Shown here: piece by piece, positions 9,104 to 18,086 of the stretch
Layout: the number at the start of each line of letters is the position of its first letter
How positions within the stretch are numbered: the first letter of the stretch is position 1
Source: Gemmobacter nectariphilus DSM 15620
GTDB taxonomy: Bacteria; Pseudomonadota; Alphaproteobacteria; Rhodobacterales; Rhodobacteraceae
Reading direction: 5' to 3'
NCBI RefSeq assembly: GCF_000429765.1
Contig: NZ_AUCM01000022.1
Coordinates: 1 to 32,924, forward strand
Length of the DNA stretch: 32,924 bases
Notes under the pieces: generated by a model
The model's database searches: none
What the model saw: only the letters and a program-made list of their open reading frames with translations
What the model was told of the DNA's origin: nothing
Position numbers and translations under genes: made by a program

Positions 9104-10122
9104 CAGCTTTTGCCGGGCGTCCGGCTGGCGAGCCGCATCGCGGTCTGCACGGCGGACCGCCCGATCTGTCCGGCGGTATTGCCGTTGAGGCGCGCGTCCG
9201 AAGGACGGCGACCACCTGCATCAAGGCCAGCCGTGCCTCGGCCCGCGCCGATCCCGGATGCAATTCCGGTGCGTCCATACCCCTTAAAGCTGTCGGCGGT
9301 GCGGAAGGTCGATGCCGCGACGCTGCCGAGACCGGTCGCGGTCGAGGCGAGGGACTGCGCGATCGTCGGCACCATGGCCATGAGGCCGGTGCCAAGCATC
9401 ATGACGACCACGAAACTCAGGACATCGCCGATGGTCTCGACCGAGGCAAGGGAGGCGGGCGTCAGGTCGCGTGCGATCGCGATGGTGAAGGCCGCCATGC
9501 CCGAGGTCAGCATCGGGTAGAAAGCAAAACCGAGGGCGAGGTTTACCCATCGGTCAAAGAGCGGGGCTGTCACCTTGAAGAGCGTGCAGGCAATCGCGAT
9601 AGGTGCGAAGATCACGAGGACGCCGATCATGATCTTCGCGGCCGAGATCACGATGATCGACACCGTCGCCATCAGGGCAGCCACGAGGAACATCAGGAGG
9701 CCCGCAAGACCACCGGTGATGTAGCTTCCGTTCTGGCTGATCGCCTGCCCGACATCGAGGGCCTGTAAGTAGAGCGAATCGAGCCCTTCATAGAGGTTGC
9801 CCGATCCACCACCGAAGGCCTCGAGCACGACCGCCCCGATCTCACTCGGGGCATTGGTCAGGACGCCATAGACCGCATTGAAGTTCGTCCAGGACGACAA
9901 AAAGGCCGACGCAACCGCGATACGAACCATCAGGCCGAGCCCATTGCGCAGGGTCATTGGCACGGCCTGTGCCATCAGGTTGATGCCGACCAGCGCCACC
10001 ACCAGAACCGAGCCGACCCGGAAAACCGGCACGATCTCGGCGGCCACGGCGTCGAACGCCGTGGCGCCAACCGCGATTGCGGCGGCGTCGACCTGGGTCA
10101 GGATGTCGGCGATGATGGCCAT
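9103..10122 (-). CDS. virB6: T4SS polytopic inner-membrane protein VirB6
   Basis: Multi-pass inner-membrane protein of the translocation path, 339 aa. About six hydrophobic segments are visible (roughly 30-52, 60-80, 140-162, 164-186, 195-216, 228-255), with a large periplasmic loop between the second and third. The tail of about 80 residues is hydrophilic, Gly/Arg/Ser-rich and probably cytoplasmic. The order virB5 - small gene - virB6 - virB8 agrees with the assignment. It starts three bases after the stop of the upstream small gene and its stop is coupled to virB8. Confidence 0.92.
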   Translation of the reverse strand: MAIIADILTQVDAAAIAVGATAFDAVAAEIVPVFRVGSVLVVALVGINLMAQAVPMTLRNGLGLMVRIAVASAFLSSWTNFNAVYGVLTNAPSEIGAVVLEAFGGGSGNLYEGLDSLYLQALDVGQAISQNGSYITGGLAGLLMFLVAALMATVSIIVISAAKIMIGVLVIFAPIAIACTLFKVTAPLFDRWVNLALGFAFYPMLTSGMAAFTIAIARDLTPASLASVETIGDVLSFVVVMMLGTGLMAMVPTIAQSLASTATGLGSVAASTFRTADSFKGYGRTGIASGIGAGRGTAGLDAGGRRPSDARLNGNTAGQIGRSAVQTAMRLASRTPGKS

Positions 10123-10125
10123 GGA

Positions 10126-10632
10126 TCACATGGACCGGCAGACGGTCTCGAGGTCGCGATAGTGCGCCTCGTTCTCGCGTTGGTGCTGAGTAAGGTAGGC
10201 CTCGAGGTTTCCCCGATCATCGTTGACGACGTCGGAAGCCGACTTACCCAAGACCTCAGACGTGAAGTTGTCGAAGCTGAATCCATCGAAGAGGCAACCA
10301 CATGTCCCCGCCTCCAGGGCCTTCGTCTTCGCCGCTGTGATGTAGGCCTGCCGCGCGGCACCTTTGAAGCGCCAGTCGGTGATCCCCTCGGGCAGGTCGA
10401 TCACTTCTTCGCAAGTGCCTGTCTTATCTCCGGCAAAGATCCCGGTCCGGCGCCGCTGCATTTCGCTCAGTAGCTCCAGAGCGGCCTCCGCATCCTGCGC
10501 CACTACCGCTTCCCGGGTTTCTTCGATCAGCTGAATGTCACTGAAAGTGGCGATGTCTTGCGCCGCAGCGAAGCTGGCAAAGCAGACCAGGACAGCAACC
10601 GCCGTGACGTGGTCAGACGCCCGCCGCATCAT
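10126..10632 (-). CDS. Small secreted protein at the entry-exclusion position
   Basis: Unrecognised 168-aa protein. A signal peptide (about residues 1-24, ending F-A-A-A-Q) has no lipobox. The mature part is mostly helical and has several cysteines, including a T-C-G-C pair. The start is the ATG at 10632, which overlaps the virB5 stop by four bases; a second ATG follows immediately. It sits between virB5 and virB6, the place occupied by eex in the IncW (R388) and IncN (pKM101) transfer operons, so a role in entry exclusion is a reasonable positional guess. Known Eex proteins there are smaller lipoproteins, so homology is not claimed. An alternative is a periplasmic channel accessory factor. 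Confidence 0.75.
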   Translation of the reverse strand: MMRRASDHVTAVAVLVCFASFAAAQDIATFSDIQLIEETREAVVAQDAEAALELLSEMQRRRTGIFAGDKTGTCEEVIDLPEGITDWRFKGAARQAYITAAKTKALEAGTCGCLFDGFSFDNFTSEVLGKSASDVVNDDRGNLEAYLTQHQRENEAHYRDLETVCRSM

Positions 10633-11426
10633 TCTGCCCCCGAATAGTCGAAGAAGCTCTTTTCCTTGGCCTGCTCTGCGGCCCAGTTCACACCCGTCTG
10701 GCCGGCGGCAAGCCCCGCAGCCGCGTTCAGCCGCCACATCTGGCCGAGCATGTAGTTGGTTTCGGCGGCCATCCGGGTGTTGAGGTCGATGCTTTCCTTC
10801 AGGCCCTCCTGATTGGCGATTTCAGCCACCAAACCGTCGATCCGCGCGAGGCTTTGGGCGGCTTCCTCATAGGAAAGCTGCGCCACGCCCATGGCCGTGG
10901 CACTCGTGGCTGCGGTCGTCGCGATGAGCTTGTCCTGCTGGTTCTCCGATGATGACAGTCCGGCCAGGGTTTCCGAGGTCAGCCCGGCCCCTTCCAGCGT
11001 GTCGCGCATATATTCGGCGGCCATCTTGTCGCCCATGGTCACGTCGCCATCGAGCAAGCTGTCCAGAAGCCCGTCGAAATCCCCGATGGTCAGTGCATCC
11101 TGGAAGCCGGAAAGGTCTGTGATCTTGGCCGCCCGTGAGCGCAGGTCCTCCGCCGAATTGTAGAGGCTCGCGATCTCGTTCAGGCCCGAGATCGACCCGA
11201 GGATGCCTTCGAGATTGGTCAGCTGCTCGAGGCCTGTCTCGACCTGTTTTTTCAACTCCTCGATCTGCGCGATCTGGTTTTCGGCATCGCGGAGGGCTGC
11301 CTGCAGCTGCTCGATGTTCTTGGCGAGGTTGGTACCGTCTATGACGGGCACGCCTTGGGCGAAGGCCGCTGACCCGATAAGAGAAAAGCACAGCGCCGCT
11401 GTCGCGGCCGTGAGGTTACGGTGCAT
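10629..11426 (-). CDS. virB5: T4SS minor pilin VirB5
   Basis: Secreted pilus-tip/adhesin subunit, 265 aa. A signal peptide (about 1-22, cleaved at A-F-A-Q) is followed by the Q-G-V-P-V-I-D-G mature N-terminus typical of the VirB5/TrbJ-like family, then a long helical, coiled-coil-prone body rich in Gln and Glu (about 35-80) and a helical C-terminus. The ATG at 11426 is chosen because the signal peptide starts there; upstream in-frame starts would add a non-hydrophobic leader. It overlaps the preceding gene by 11 bases. Its two ends resemble the two ends of the transglycosylase gene upstream. Confidence 0.88.
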   Translation of the reverse strand: MHRNLTAATAALCFSLIGSAAFAQGVPVIDGTNLAKNIEQLQAALRDAENQIAQIEELKKQVETGLEQLTNLEGILGSISGLNEIASLYNSAEDLRSRAAKITDLSGFQDALTIGDFDGLLDSLLDGDVTMGDKMAAEYMRDTLEGAGLTSETLAGLSSSENQQDKLIATTAATSATAMGVAQLSYEEAAQSLARIDGLVAEIANQEGLKESIDLNTRMAAETNYMLGQMWRLNAAAGLAAGQTGVNWAAEQAKEKSFFDYSGAE

Positions 11427-12525
11427 CCGAATACTCCCAGAATGTCGTGTATTGCAGGGCTTGCGCGGCATCCGAGAGCTCACGCGCCGCCTCGACCTTG
11501 ACTGCGCCCGCGCGCAGCCGCAGCGTCAGGGCCATGAGGCGGGCGCGCTCGGCGAGAATGTAAGTGTTCTGGTCGACCGCCTGTTTCGGGGTCTGGGGCT
11601 TGGCCTCTTCCAGGAACCCCTTGATCCGGGCCATCGCCGCCTCGATCTGCCCCGACTGCTGGCCGGAATAGCCGATGAAGGCCGAGGACATGTTGCCCCA
11701 TTCGGCACTTGCACCCTCCACCCCCGCCAAAGTGCCGGTTACGTCCGCGCCAGTAATCACCGAGAGGTAGGCGTCGTAGTAGCCCGAGATCCTGCGGACG
11801 TAGTTCTGGGTTTCCTCGAAGGGTGGGATGCCGCCGTATTTCTGGACGTTGCCCGGCCCAGCGTTATAGGCCGCAAGCGCGAAGTCGATCCGGCCGAAGC
11901 TGTTGAGCTGGGTCGCGAGATAGCGTGCACCACCATCGAGGTTCTGCAGCGGGTCGGTCGGATCGACGCCGAGATCGGCGGCAGTGCCCGGCATCAATTG
12001 GCAAAAGCCCATGGCCCCGACCGGGCTGATCGCCGCGTTGGAGAACCCGCTTTCCTGTTTCACCAACGACTGGAAAAGAATGCGCCAGGTCGTGGGCGTG
12101 AGCCCGACCTTCACGACTCCGGGGTGCGTCTCGTAGCGCGCGGCCGTCGCGATGATCATCGCCTCGACCGTCTCACCTTCCCCGAAGAGCCGCTGGCTTT
12201 CCTGGCTTGTCTCCTCAAGGGGGTAGACCTCGTCGGCAGGCGGAAAGGTACCCGCCCCCATCTCGAAGCCGCTGAGATCGGTCACGCCAGTCGTATCCGC
12301 GAGGAAACGCTCGTAGGCAGCCAACTGATCATCTTCGATCTCGCTGAGCTTGGAGCGGGTGGTGAGTTTCTCACCCTGCTTCACGGCGTCTTCAGCCTGT
12401 TCTGCAAGTCGCGAGATGAAGTTCGAGAGCCGCGAGCCGTCGATGATCGGCACGCCTTGGGCCATGAGGCCCATGGGCACCGCAGTGCTGAGGAGAAGTC
12501 CGAGAAAGAGGGGTGCGCGACGCAT
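11416..12525 (-). CDS. VirB5-like protein with inserted lytic transglycosylase domain
   Basis: A 369-aa secreted protein predicted to cut peptidoglycan for channel assembly. The signal peptide (about 1-22) is followed by Q-G-V-P-I-I-D-G, nearly identical to the mature start of the neighbouring VirB5. The central part (about 140-255) is an SLT/goose-lysozyme-type domain with catalytic Glu in K-Q-E-S-G-F, the [12 protein letters not shown] motif and A-A-Y-N-A-G-P-G. The last about 60 residues are again helical and end W-E-Y-S-D-A, like F-D-Y-S-G-A in VirB5. This suggests a transglycosylase domain placed inside a VirB5-like protein. The ATG at 12525 is preferred to a TTG at 12546. A separate VirB1 transglycosylase is encoded upstream, so the system has two. 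Confidence 0.88.
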   Translation of the reverse strand: MRRAPLFLGLLLSTAVPMGLMAQGVPIIDGSRLSNFISRLAEQAEDAVKQGEKLTTRSKLSEIEDDQLAAYERFLADTTGVTDLSGFEMGAGTFPPADEVYPLEETSQESQRLFGEGETVEAMIIATAARYETHPGVVKVGLTPTTWRILFQSLVKQESGFSNAAISPVGAMGFCQLMPGTAADLGVDPTDPLQNLDGGARYLATQLNSFGRIDFALAAYNAGPGNVQKYGGIPPFEETQNYVRRISGYYDAYLSVITGADVTGTLAGVEGASAEWGNMSSAFIGYSGQQSGQIEAAMARIKGFLEEAKPQTPKQAVDQNTYILAERARLMALTLRLRAGAVKVEAARELSDAAQALQYTTFWEYSDAP

Positions 12526-12533
12526 GCGGTGGC

Positions 12534-12740
12534 TCAGTTCGCGCAAGGCGCGTCGGGGGCGTTCATCGTGGAGACGACGACCGTGGTGCCGTCGCTTTGC
12601 TCCCGCGCCGCGAAGTATTTGCCCTCGGCCCGGAACTGGCCGTGGCAGGGGGATACAGCCCCGGTCTCGACGCCAGCGCAGGCGGAGAGGAGGGTGATCC
12701 CGAGAAGGGAAAGGGGGATCAGGCGATTGCGTCGGGTCAC
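12534..12740 (-). CDS. Small VirB7-like lipoprotein
   Basis: A 68-aa lipoprotein precursor. The basic start, a hydrophobic stretch and the lipobox L-S-A-C (residues 18-21) are clear. The mature protein is about 48 aa with two further cysteines. Size, lipobox and location inside a virB operon fit VirB7, the outer-membrane lipoprotein of the core complex, though it lies between virB4 and the VirB5-like genes rather than between virB6 and virB8. The start is a GTG at 12740 that overlaps the virB4 stop. The family is too short and variable to be certain; it could instead be an exclusion lipoprotein. Confidence 0.75.
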   Translation of the reverse strand: MTRRNRLIPLSLLGITLLSACAGVETGAVSPCHGQFRAEGKYFAAREQSDGTTVVVSTMNAPDAPCAN

Positions 12741-15115
12741 GTCATGTCCTTCCAGAAATCAGGGGCGTCGCGCCAGCCGTAGGGGGCGCGGTCTTCGCCG
12801 GATCGGCCGCCGCCAAGCACGGCGAGTGCGGGCCCAAGGGCCGCGAGATCCATGTTCACAAAGACCGAGTCCCCGGCCGAGCGCAGGAGGGCGAGGCGCA
12901 GGCCACCCGTTGGCGTGCAGAGGAACTCGGCCTCTTTCTCGTTCAGCCGCAGGATCCGGTAATCCTCGGGGTTGGCGCGCGGGTTCGGATAGAGAAGCTG
13001 GGTCACCACGCTCTCGGCGATGATCTGACCGACCTTGACCCGCGTCAGATGGGTCGGTGTCTGGGTCAGCATCATCACGACGGCGTTCTTCTTCCGCATC
13101 GTGACCAGCCAGTCGTGCAGGCGCTTCTCGAAGATCGGATCGTCCAGCATCTTCCAGGCCTCATCGATGACGATGAGGGTCGGACGGCGATCCTCGATCA
13201 CCCGCTCGATGCGGCGGAAGAGATAGGCCAGCAGCGCCGAGCGTTCGGTCCCGAGATCAAGGATCTCCGACATGTCGATGCCGACCACATCCTCGGACAG
13301 GCTGATCTGGGATGTGGCCCCTGGCCCAAAGAGCCAGCCATGCCGCCCGCCTTGCCCCCATTCCCGGACCCGGCCCACCAGATCGCCCTCGTCGTCGGTC
13401 GAGGCGACAAGGGTTGCAAGACCATCGAAGGTCCGGAGCCGCGGGTCGGCCGAAACGATCTGACGGACAGCTGCGTTCAGGCTGACGGTTTGCGCCGTCT
13501 CGAAGGGTCGCGATCCTGCGAGGATGTCACCGAGCCAGTCTGTGAGCCAGGCCGCCCCGCGCTCATCAGTCTCGGTTTGGAACGGATTGAGGCCCGTCGT
13601 CTCGCCGATCCGGATCGCGGAATATCTGCCACCCAAGGCGCGCACAGCCATCTCGAGGCCCCGGTCCTTGTCGATGACAAGGATTCGGGCATGCACCCGC
13701 CGGGCCTGCGCCATAAGGAACGCCGTTCCGAGGGTCTTGCCTGACCCCGTGCGGCCCAACACCAGCGTGTGGCCGGCGCTCGGCTCAGCACCGCGCTCGC
13801 CCTTATCGTGGAAATTGAAGCGATAGAGGCTTGAGGTGACCGTTGGCAGCGCCGTGATCGTCTCGCCCCAGGGCGACTGGACCTTCGGGCGGCCCTCGGT
13901 CACCCGATGCAGCGCCGCGAGGTGCGCGAAGTTCTGGGCTGACAGCAGCGCTGTGCGCGGGCGATAGGCCCAATTGCCCGGGGCTTGGGCAAACCAGGCC
14001 GCGCGGGCAGCGAAACTCTCGCGCACGAGCGTTGCCCCACAATCCTGCCCGGCGCGCCAGACTTCGGAGGCGGCTTCCTCCAGCTGTTCAGGGGTCTCGG
14101 CCGTGACCATGACCGTCAGGTGATGTTTGCCGAAGACTTGTCGGCCCGAGGCGACATTGTCGGCGGCCTCATACAGTTCCTGACGCAGAGTTTCGGCGGC
14201 ATCCTCAGAAGCGCGCATCTGGCGCGCCGTGCGTTTGATGCGCTCTTCGATCTCGTTGTTGCGGGCGGGCGTGAAGCTGTTGGTGATGACGATGTCGTAG
14301 GGAAGTTCCAGCGCATCGAGCATCCGCGCCCAGGTGCGGGCCGGATAGGATTTCACGCCGAAGATCGTCCCGAAGCGCATCCCGACGCCGGTTTCGATTT
14401 CCACCCGCTTGCCGGCAAAAGTCATCTGCGATGACGCGATTGCCTCGCTGAGAAACTGGCCGCGCATCGGCAGAACCTTGGCCATCGGCTGCCCAAGAAG
14501 GACGCCAAGGAGACCAAGCCATTCCCCGGAAGAGATGCTCAGGCGCCGGAAGCCCAGACCCTGGCAGGCGCCAGCAAGGAGCCCCATCGCTTCATTCAGG
14601 CGTTCGATCCGCTGACCGAAATCGCCTGTGAAGGCTGCCTTGAAGAGGGCACCAATCAGGGGGACACGTTTCAGCGCGGTGGGGCGCAGGATGAGGGACA
14701 CCATCAGCACCCGGCGCTTCAGCGTGCGGGCGCGAAGATGTCCCTGCCAGCGGGCATCCACCATGGCCGCGAATACCGCTCCAGTCCCCTCGCCGTCGAA
14801 GGGCTTCAGCAGGGGTGCGTCCGGCAGGGTCTGCTTGGAGACATGGAACCCGAAGCCTTCGCCCAACTGGCCGATCAGCCGCGCAAGCGAAGTGGTCGCG
14901 AGCGCGAGGTCCCCTTCTTCCGTCGTGAAACTGTCCTGCCCCTCGACCACGGCAGAGGCGATCAGATCACCCTGCCGGGTCAGGATCAGATTGTCCGCCG
15001 GTGCGGAGAGCCAGGGCAAGTGCCGGGCGAGGGTCTCGGCTGCGAGATCCTCAGACCGCAAGACAGATCGAAGCGCCGGAGTGGCCGGGAAGAGGGATTT
15101 GAGATCAGCTGACAT
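12737..15115 (-). CDS. virB4: T4SS ATPase VirB4
   Basis: Large cytoplasmic ATPase that powers pilus assembly and transfer, 792 aa, the usual size. Walker A G-R-T-G-S-G-K-T lies near residue 450 and Walker B L-I-V-I-D-E-A-W near 650, followed by the M-L-T-Q-T-P motif near 690. The N-terminal half matches the CagE/TrbE/VirB domain. The ATG at 15115 overlaps the virB3 stop by 11 bases; an in-frame TTG at 15130 is the less likely start. Confidence 0.97.
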   Translation of the reverse strand: MSADLKSLFPATPALRSVLRSEDLAAETLARHLPWLSAPADNLILTRQGDLIASAVVEGQDSFTTEEGDLALATTSLARLIGQLGEGFGFHVSKQTLPDAPLLKPFDGEGTGAVFAAMVDARWQGHLRARTLKRRVLMVSLILRPTALKRVPLIGALFKAAFTGDFGQRIERLNEAMGLLAGACQGLGFRRLSISSGEWLGLLGVLLGQPMAKVLPMRGQFLSEAIASSQMTFAGKRVEIETGVGMRFGTIFGVKSYPARTWARMLDALELPYDIVITNSFTPARNNEIEERIKRTARQMRASEDAAETLRQELYEAADNVASGRQVFGKHHLTVMVTAETPEQLEEAASEVWRAGQDCGATLVRESFAARAAWFAQAPGNWAYRPRTALLSAQNFAHLAALHRVTEGRPKVQSPWGETITALPTVTSSLYRFNFHDKGERGAEPSAGHTLVLGRTGSGKTLGTAFLMAQARRVHARILVIDKDRGLEMAVRALGGRYSAIRIGETTGLNPFQTETDERGAAWLTDWLGDILAGSRPFETAQTVSLNAAVRQIVSADPRLRTFDGLATLVASTDDEGDLVGRVREWGQGGRHGWLFGPGATSQISLSEDVVGIDMSEILDLGTERSALLAYLFRRIERVIEDRRPTLIVIDEAWKMLDDPIFEKRLHDWLVTMRKKNAVVMMLTQTPTHLTRVKVGQIIAESVVTQLLYPNPRANPEDYRILRLNEKEAEFLCTPTGGLRLALLRSAGDSVFVNMDLAALGPALAVLGGGRSGEDRAPYGWRDAPDFWKDMT

Positions 15116-15380
15116 GGCGATCTCCGCCAAAGGCCGACTTGCCTCGCGTGCGCGGGGTCCGGGAAAAGACCACCGCGACCGTCTCGAAGAGGTTCGGATT
15201 GCGGTCTGCCACGAACCACAGGACCGGATAGCCGACGACCCCGATCAGCAGAAACCGCCAGTCGTTCGCGCCCACGAAGGGAATAACCGAGCCCAGCATC
15301 AGGCTCACGAAATAGCCGATGGGCAGGCCGAAAATCTTCGGCGGCCGGGTGAGGCCGAGAAACAGGGGCGCGTCATGCAT
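15105..15380 (-). CDS. virB3: T4SS inner-membrane protein VirB3
   Basis: Small inner-membrane protein (91 aa) that works with VirB4. It has the family pattern: a short polar start (D-A-P-L-F-L-G-L-T-R-P-P), two adjacent hydrophobic segments (about 24-40 and 44-60), then a hydrophilic tail with R-N-P-N-L-F. The ATG at 15380 has a weak ribosome site, and a stem-loop lies 25 to 50 bases upstream, between virB2 and virB3. Confidence 0.92.
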   Translation of the reverse strand: MHDAPLFLGLTRPPKIFGLPIGYFVSLMLGSVIPFVGANDWRFLLIGVVGYPVLWFVADRNPNLFETVAVVFSRTPRTRGKSAFGGDRHVS

Positions 15381-15405
15381 GGGAGAAATCCGGAGGATCG
15401 GCCAA

Positions 15406-15429
15406 GCCGGGTGTGCGTACACACCCGGC
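15406..15429 (-). other. Perfect 10-bp stem-loop between virB2 and virB3
   Basis: The arm GCCGGGTGTG is followed by a 4-base loop and its exact complement. Read on the - strand the loop is TACG (UACG in RNA, a UNCG-type tetraloop). No T run follows, so it is not a standard intrinsic terminator. It lies in the longest non-coding gap of the virB operon after its head, directly after the pilin gene. Likely an mRNA stabiliser or partial attenuator that raises pilin output relative to downstream genes; that function is inference. Confidence 0.8.
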
Positions 15430-15446
15430 CTGTTGCCTTGCCCACC

Positions 15447-15761
15447 TCAGGGGGCCGCAAAGCCGTCGATGATGGTCGCGGCAGAGAAGACGAGGACCAC
15501 GCCGAAGAAGATGGCAAGGAAGAGGGGCCAGTTCAGGCGGCCGGTGAACATCATGTAGCCCGCCGCCACGACCGCAAGGATGGCGATCAGCCGTCCAATC
15601 GGGCCGGTCAGTGCATCAACCACGGTCTGAAGCATGTTCTCGAGGGGATCGAGGTTCTGCGCGAGAGCGGGCTCCGCGAGGATCGCCGCAAAGGGCATGG
15701 CCAGCAAAAGGGTGTGCAAAGCCAGGCGCGGCAAACGCGCACCGAAAAGATTGCGGAACAT
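15447..15761 (-). CDS. virB2: Major pilin VirB2
   Basis: Pilus subunit precursor, 104 aa. A long signal peptide (about 1-34, cleavage after A-L-A) leaves a mature pilin of about 70 residues with two hydrophobic helices (about 54-72 and 78-97) joined by a short G-R-L-N-W loop, the classical VirB2/TrbC layout. It starts five bases after the virB1 stop and is followed by a non-coding gap with a strong stem-loop. Confidence 0.93.
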   Translation of the reverse strand: MFRNLFGARLPRLALHTLLLAMPFAAILAEPALAQNLDPLENMLQTVVDALTGPIGRLIAILAVVAAGYMMFTGRLNWPLFLAIFFGVVLVFSAATIIDGFAAP

Positions 15762-15766
15762 CTGGA

Positions 15767-16477
15767 TTACTCCGAACTGAGGGTTGCGTTGGTCAGCCGC
15801 AGAACCTTGGCCACATGGCCCTCGGTTTCGGCATAAGGAGGAATGCCGCCGTAATCGCGGACCGCTTCGGGTCCGGCGTTGTAGGCGGCGAGTGCAAGAT
15901 CGGCAGCGCTGAAGTCCTCAAGCTGGGCGAGAAGATAGCGGGCAGAGCCGTGCAGGTTGTCTTCCGGGTCATAAGGATCGACGCCGAGCAGATCAGCGGT
16001 TCCTGGCATCAACTGCCCAAGACCGATGGCACCGACGGAGGAGCGCGCATCCGGATTGAAGGCGGATTCCACGGCGATGTTGGCCCGGAAGAGCGCCAGC
16101 CATTCCGTCCCGGAAAGCCCGGCCGCCTTCAGCGCAGGGTGGCGAAGATAGTCGTCGCCGACATCGAGAACGAGGTCCTCGATCTCGGCCGTGCCGCGCG
16201 GGCCCCTGCCCTTCGGGGGCGTGCCGTAGGACGCGAGCACAACGAGACCTTCGTCATCTGCATCGGCCTCAGCTTCATCTTCGAACTTGGCGCCGTTCAA
16301 ATCGCCGCGTCTGGGAAGCTCTTTGCCAAAGTCGAGGACGCTGGCTCGAACCCTCAGGTCCTCAGCCCCTGCCCCGAGGTCGATGACCTCGGCCAAGGCC
16401 CCTTGTGCGACACAAAGCCAAAGCGCCAGCCCGCCGCAGAGGGTCAGGTCAAGGGGTAGGTTCTGCCTCCGCGTCAT
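15767..16477 (-). CDS. virB1: Lytic transglycosylase VirB1
   Basis: Periplasmic peptidoglycan-cleaving enzyme, 236 aa. The signal peptide covers about 1-29. The SLT domain occupies about 130-230: catalytic Glu in I-A-V-E-S-A-F, the G-A-I-G-L-G-Q-L-M-P-G-T motif, then A-A-Y-N-A-G-P and a Y-G-G-I-P-P-Y stretch. A spacer of about 80 acidic residues lies between signal peptide and domain. The ATG at 16477 overlaps the upstream gene by 29 bases. It is the first recognisable virB gene of the operon. Confidence 0.93.
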   Translation of the reverse strand: MTRRQNLPLDLTLCGGLALWLCVAQGALAEVIDLGAGAEDLRVRASVLDFGKELPRRGDLNGAKFEDEAEADADDEGLVVLASYGTPPKGRGPRGTAEIEDLVLDVGDDYLRHPALKAAGLSGTEWLALFRANIAVESAFNPDARSSVGAIGLGQLMPGTADLLGVDPYDPEDNLHGSARYLLAQLEDFSAADLALAAYNAGPEAVRDYGGIPPYAETEGHVAKVLRLTNATLSSE

Positions 16478-16769
16478 GGGTCCAGGTCGCCTTCTCGCCC
16501 TTCTTCAAAGGAACGGGGACCGTGGTCAGACCCAACTCGACCGCGAAGGAGATGAGACCAGTGACGGTCTTGAACTCCCGAGGTTCGAGCCCGCGCGAAA
16601 TCACCAGAAGGGCTGTCTGGTCACCAAGACGCAACTGAATGCGCCAGGTGCCTTGCCAGACATTGAGAACCTTCTTTGCGTCCTCGACACAGAGGGCTTC
16701 GACGATGCCGCCTTCGGTCAGGGCCTCCTTCAGTCCGGCCTGCAAGATCACCGGGGTCAAGTTCCTCAT
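16449..16769 (-). CDS. Small cytoplasmic protein at the head of the virB operon
   Basis: Unrecognised 106-aa protein with no signal peptide or membrane segment. The middle is a mixed alpha/beta pattern rich in Leu and Val; the end is Lys/Glu/Pro-rich. GGAAGG lies nine bases before the ATG at 16769. As first gene of the operon and overlapping virB1, it may regulate or prepare transfer, but nothing in the sequence shows how. Confidence 0.75.
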   Translation of the reverse strand: MRNLTPVILQAGLKEALTEGGIVEALCVEDAKKVLNVWQGTWRIQLRLGDQTALLVISRGLEPREFKTVTGLISFAVELGLTTVPVPLKKGEKATWTHDAEAEPTP

Positions 16770-16938
16770 GGGTTGGCACCTTCCGAAGCAACACGCTCAC
16801 GGCAGAACATAGTGCATGTCGCGCTGATGAGAAACATGTCGTCGCGCAACGTGACGGCACCACTAGCGGTAGAATCCTATTGCGTCAATAGCGGTGTTTT
16901 GTAATTCATGCACATGTTTTGAAATCTCCGGATCGTGC
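16770..16938. promoter_or_regulatory. Divergent promoter region of the virB operon
   Basis: This 169-base gap separates the leftward virB operon from the rightward secreted-protein genes and must hold both promoters. It contains a perfect inverted repeat, CTATTG-CGT-CAATAG at 16877-16891, and a direct repeat TAGCGGT at 16864-16870 and 16889-16895. Two CATGTCG motifs lie at 16815 and 16835. These look like operator sites for a transfer regulator; no specific regulator can be named. Confidence 0.6.
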
Positions 16939-17241
16939 ATGCCCACCCTCCTCTCCAGAAGCGCTCGCCTCGTCGTCGCCACCCTGCTCACAAAGCTTGT
17001 CTGCGGGGTCGCTCAAGGCGCCACGGCACTGGACTGCCTGCCGCCGATCCCGCCCGCGCCGGTTACGGATGCCGCCACGCGTGCCGAGTTTCGCGTGGAG
17101 ATCGGGCAGGAGTTCACGGCCTATTTCGATGAGGCGCAGGCCTATCTGCGCTGTCTGGATGCCGCGCGATCGGAGGTGTCCGAAGAGATCAACCGCGCGA
17201 TCCGCGACTACCAGTCCCTCGTCCCGGAGCCTGACGGTTGA
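16939..17241 (+). CDS. Small secreted protein, divergent to virB
   Basis: Unrecognised 100-aa protein. A signal peptide (about 1-28, ending V-A-Q-G-A) is followed by a Pro-rich start (L-P-P-I-P-P-A-P), then about 60 residues that should form two helices; two cysteines remain in the mature part. The ATG at 16939 is chosen because the signal peptide begins there; an upstream ATG at 16894 would add 15 polar, Cys-rich residues. Followed after 60 bases by another secreted protein, probably in one transcript. Likely a periplasmic partner of the transfer system. Confidence 0.7.
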   Translation: MPTLLSRSARLVVATLLTKLVCGVAQGATALDCLPPIPPAPVTDAATRAEFRVEIGQEFTAYFDEAQAYLRCLDAARSEVSEEINRAIRDYQSLVPEPDG

Positions 17242-17301
17242 TCGCGCCAGATCAAGTTTTCCCGCCCCTCCCTTCCCTGCTCTTTCACAAGGAAACCAGC
17301 A

Positions 17302-17946
17302 ATGAACTCCCTACGAGCTGTGGCCGCCGTCGCAGCGACTGCCGTCTCAGTTTCTCTTTCGGCGCCCGCTGCCGCCTATCCCGTCGATTGCGCGATCCTT
17401 CTCTGCCTCGCAGGCGGCTGGCCTGCCTCGGCCGAGTGTGCCCACGCCCGTGCTGTGTTCATCGCGCGGATCACGCCGTGGCCGGTGGAGCCGCCGCTGC
17501 AGATCTGGAACTGTCCGATGCGGGCGTCCCTGAACCGCGAAACTTCCCCGATGGAGCGGCTGTTCGAGATCGTGCTCCAGCATGAGGGCGGGCCACGGCC
17601 CCAGTCATCGGTTGAGAGTTCCAGCGAGCTTTATCTGGCCCAAGACCAAGCTGACGTCGACATTTCCGGTCCGGCTTACGACTTCGTGCGTTCGATCCAT
17701 GTATTTCAGATCGAATACCGGCGGCACCGCAACAGGGACGGTGACTGCAACACCTGGTCGACGATCCGCGAGGGGACCTACGGCGAACAGGGTGACTTCG
17801 CTTGGGCCCGGTCAACGCCAGCCCAGGTTCCGTCCGCATCAGCGTTCCGACCGGGGACAAGCTGTTCCGACTACTGGTTCCGCGGGGTCTTCGTCGACTG
17901 GACCGATTACGAGGGCACCTACGGCTTCGAGGAGGTGCGCTACTGA
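17302..17946 (+). CDS. Secreted Cys-rich protein, TrbM-like motif
   Basis: A 214-aa secreted protein. AAGGA lies 8 bases before the ATG at 17302, and a signal peptide (about 1-25, A-P-A-A-A-Y) is evident. Directly after it comes D-C-A-I-L-L-C-L-A-G-G-W-P followed by a Cys eight residues on and R-I-T-P-W-P, which recalls the C-x-x-x-L-C-L...C start of the TrbM conjugal-transfer family. The rest contains aromatic-rich beta-type sequence and further paired cysteines (D-G-D-C, T-S-C-S). TrbM relatives are periplasmic factors of conjugation; the match here is a motif impression only. Confidence 0.7.
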   Translation: MNSLRAVAAVAATAVSVSLSAPAAAYPVDCAILLCLAGGWPASAECAHARAVFIARITPWPVEPPLQIWNCPMRASLNRETSPMERLFEIVLQHEGGPRPQSSVESSSELYLAQDQADVDISGPAYDFVRSIHVFQIEYRRHRNRDGDCNTWSTIREGTYGEQGDFAWARSTPAQVPSASAFRPGTSCSDYWFRGVFVDWTDYEGTYGFEEVRY

Positions 17947-18086
17947 TGACCTGATCTTCCAGCCTCTCCGGCACGATCGAAAGACTGAGACCCCTAGAAA
18001 CAGAAACGACGCCAGACCATAGGCCCGACGCCGCACTGATTTCCTCGTGGTAGTGGGAATCTAGCGCGAGCCTTGGACCCGTTCAA

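Noticed and set aside
8486-9768. Long + strand frames opposite virB8 and virB6
   Set aside because: Compositionally antisense-like and in conflict with the overlapping virB operon.
15406-15429. Intrinsic terminator after virB2
   Set aside because: No T run on either side and the operon clearly continues; kept as a stem-loop of other function.
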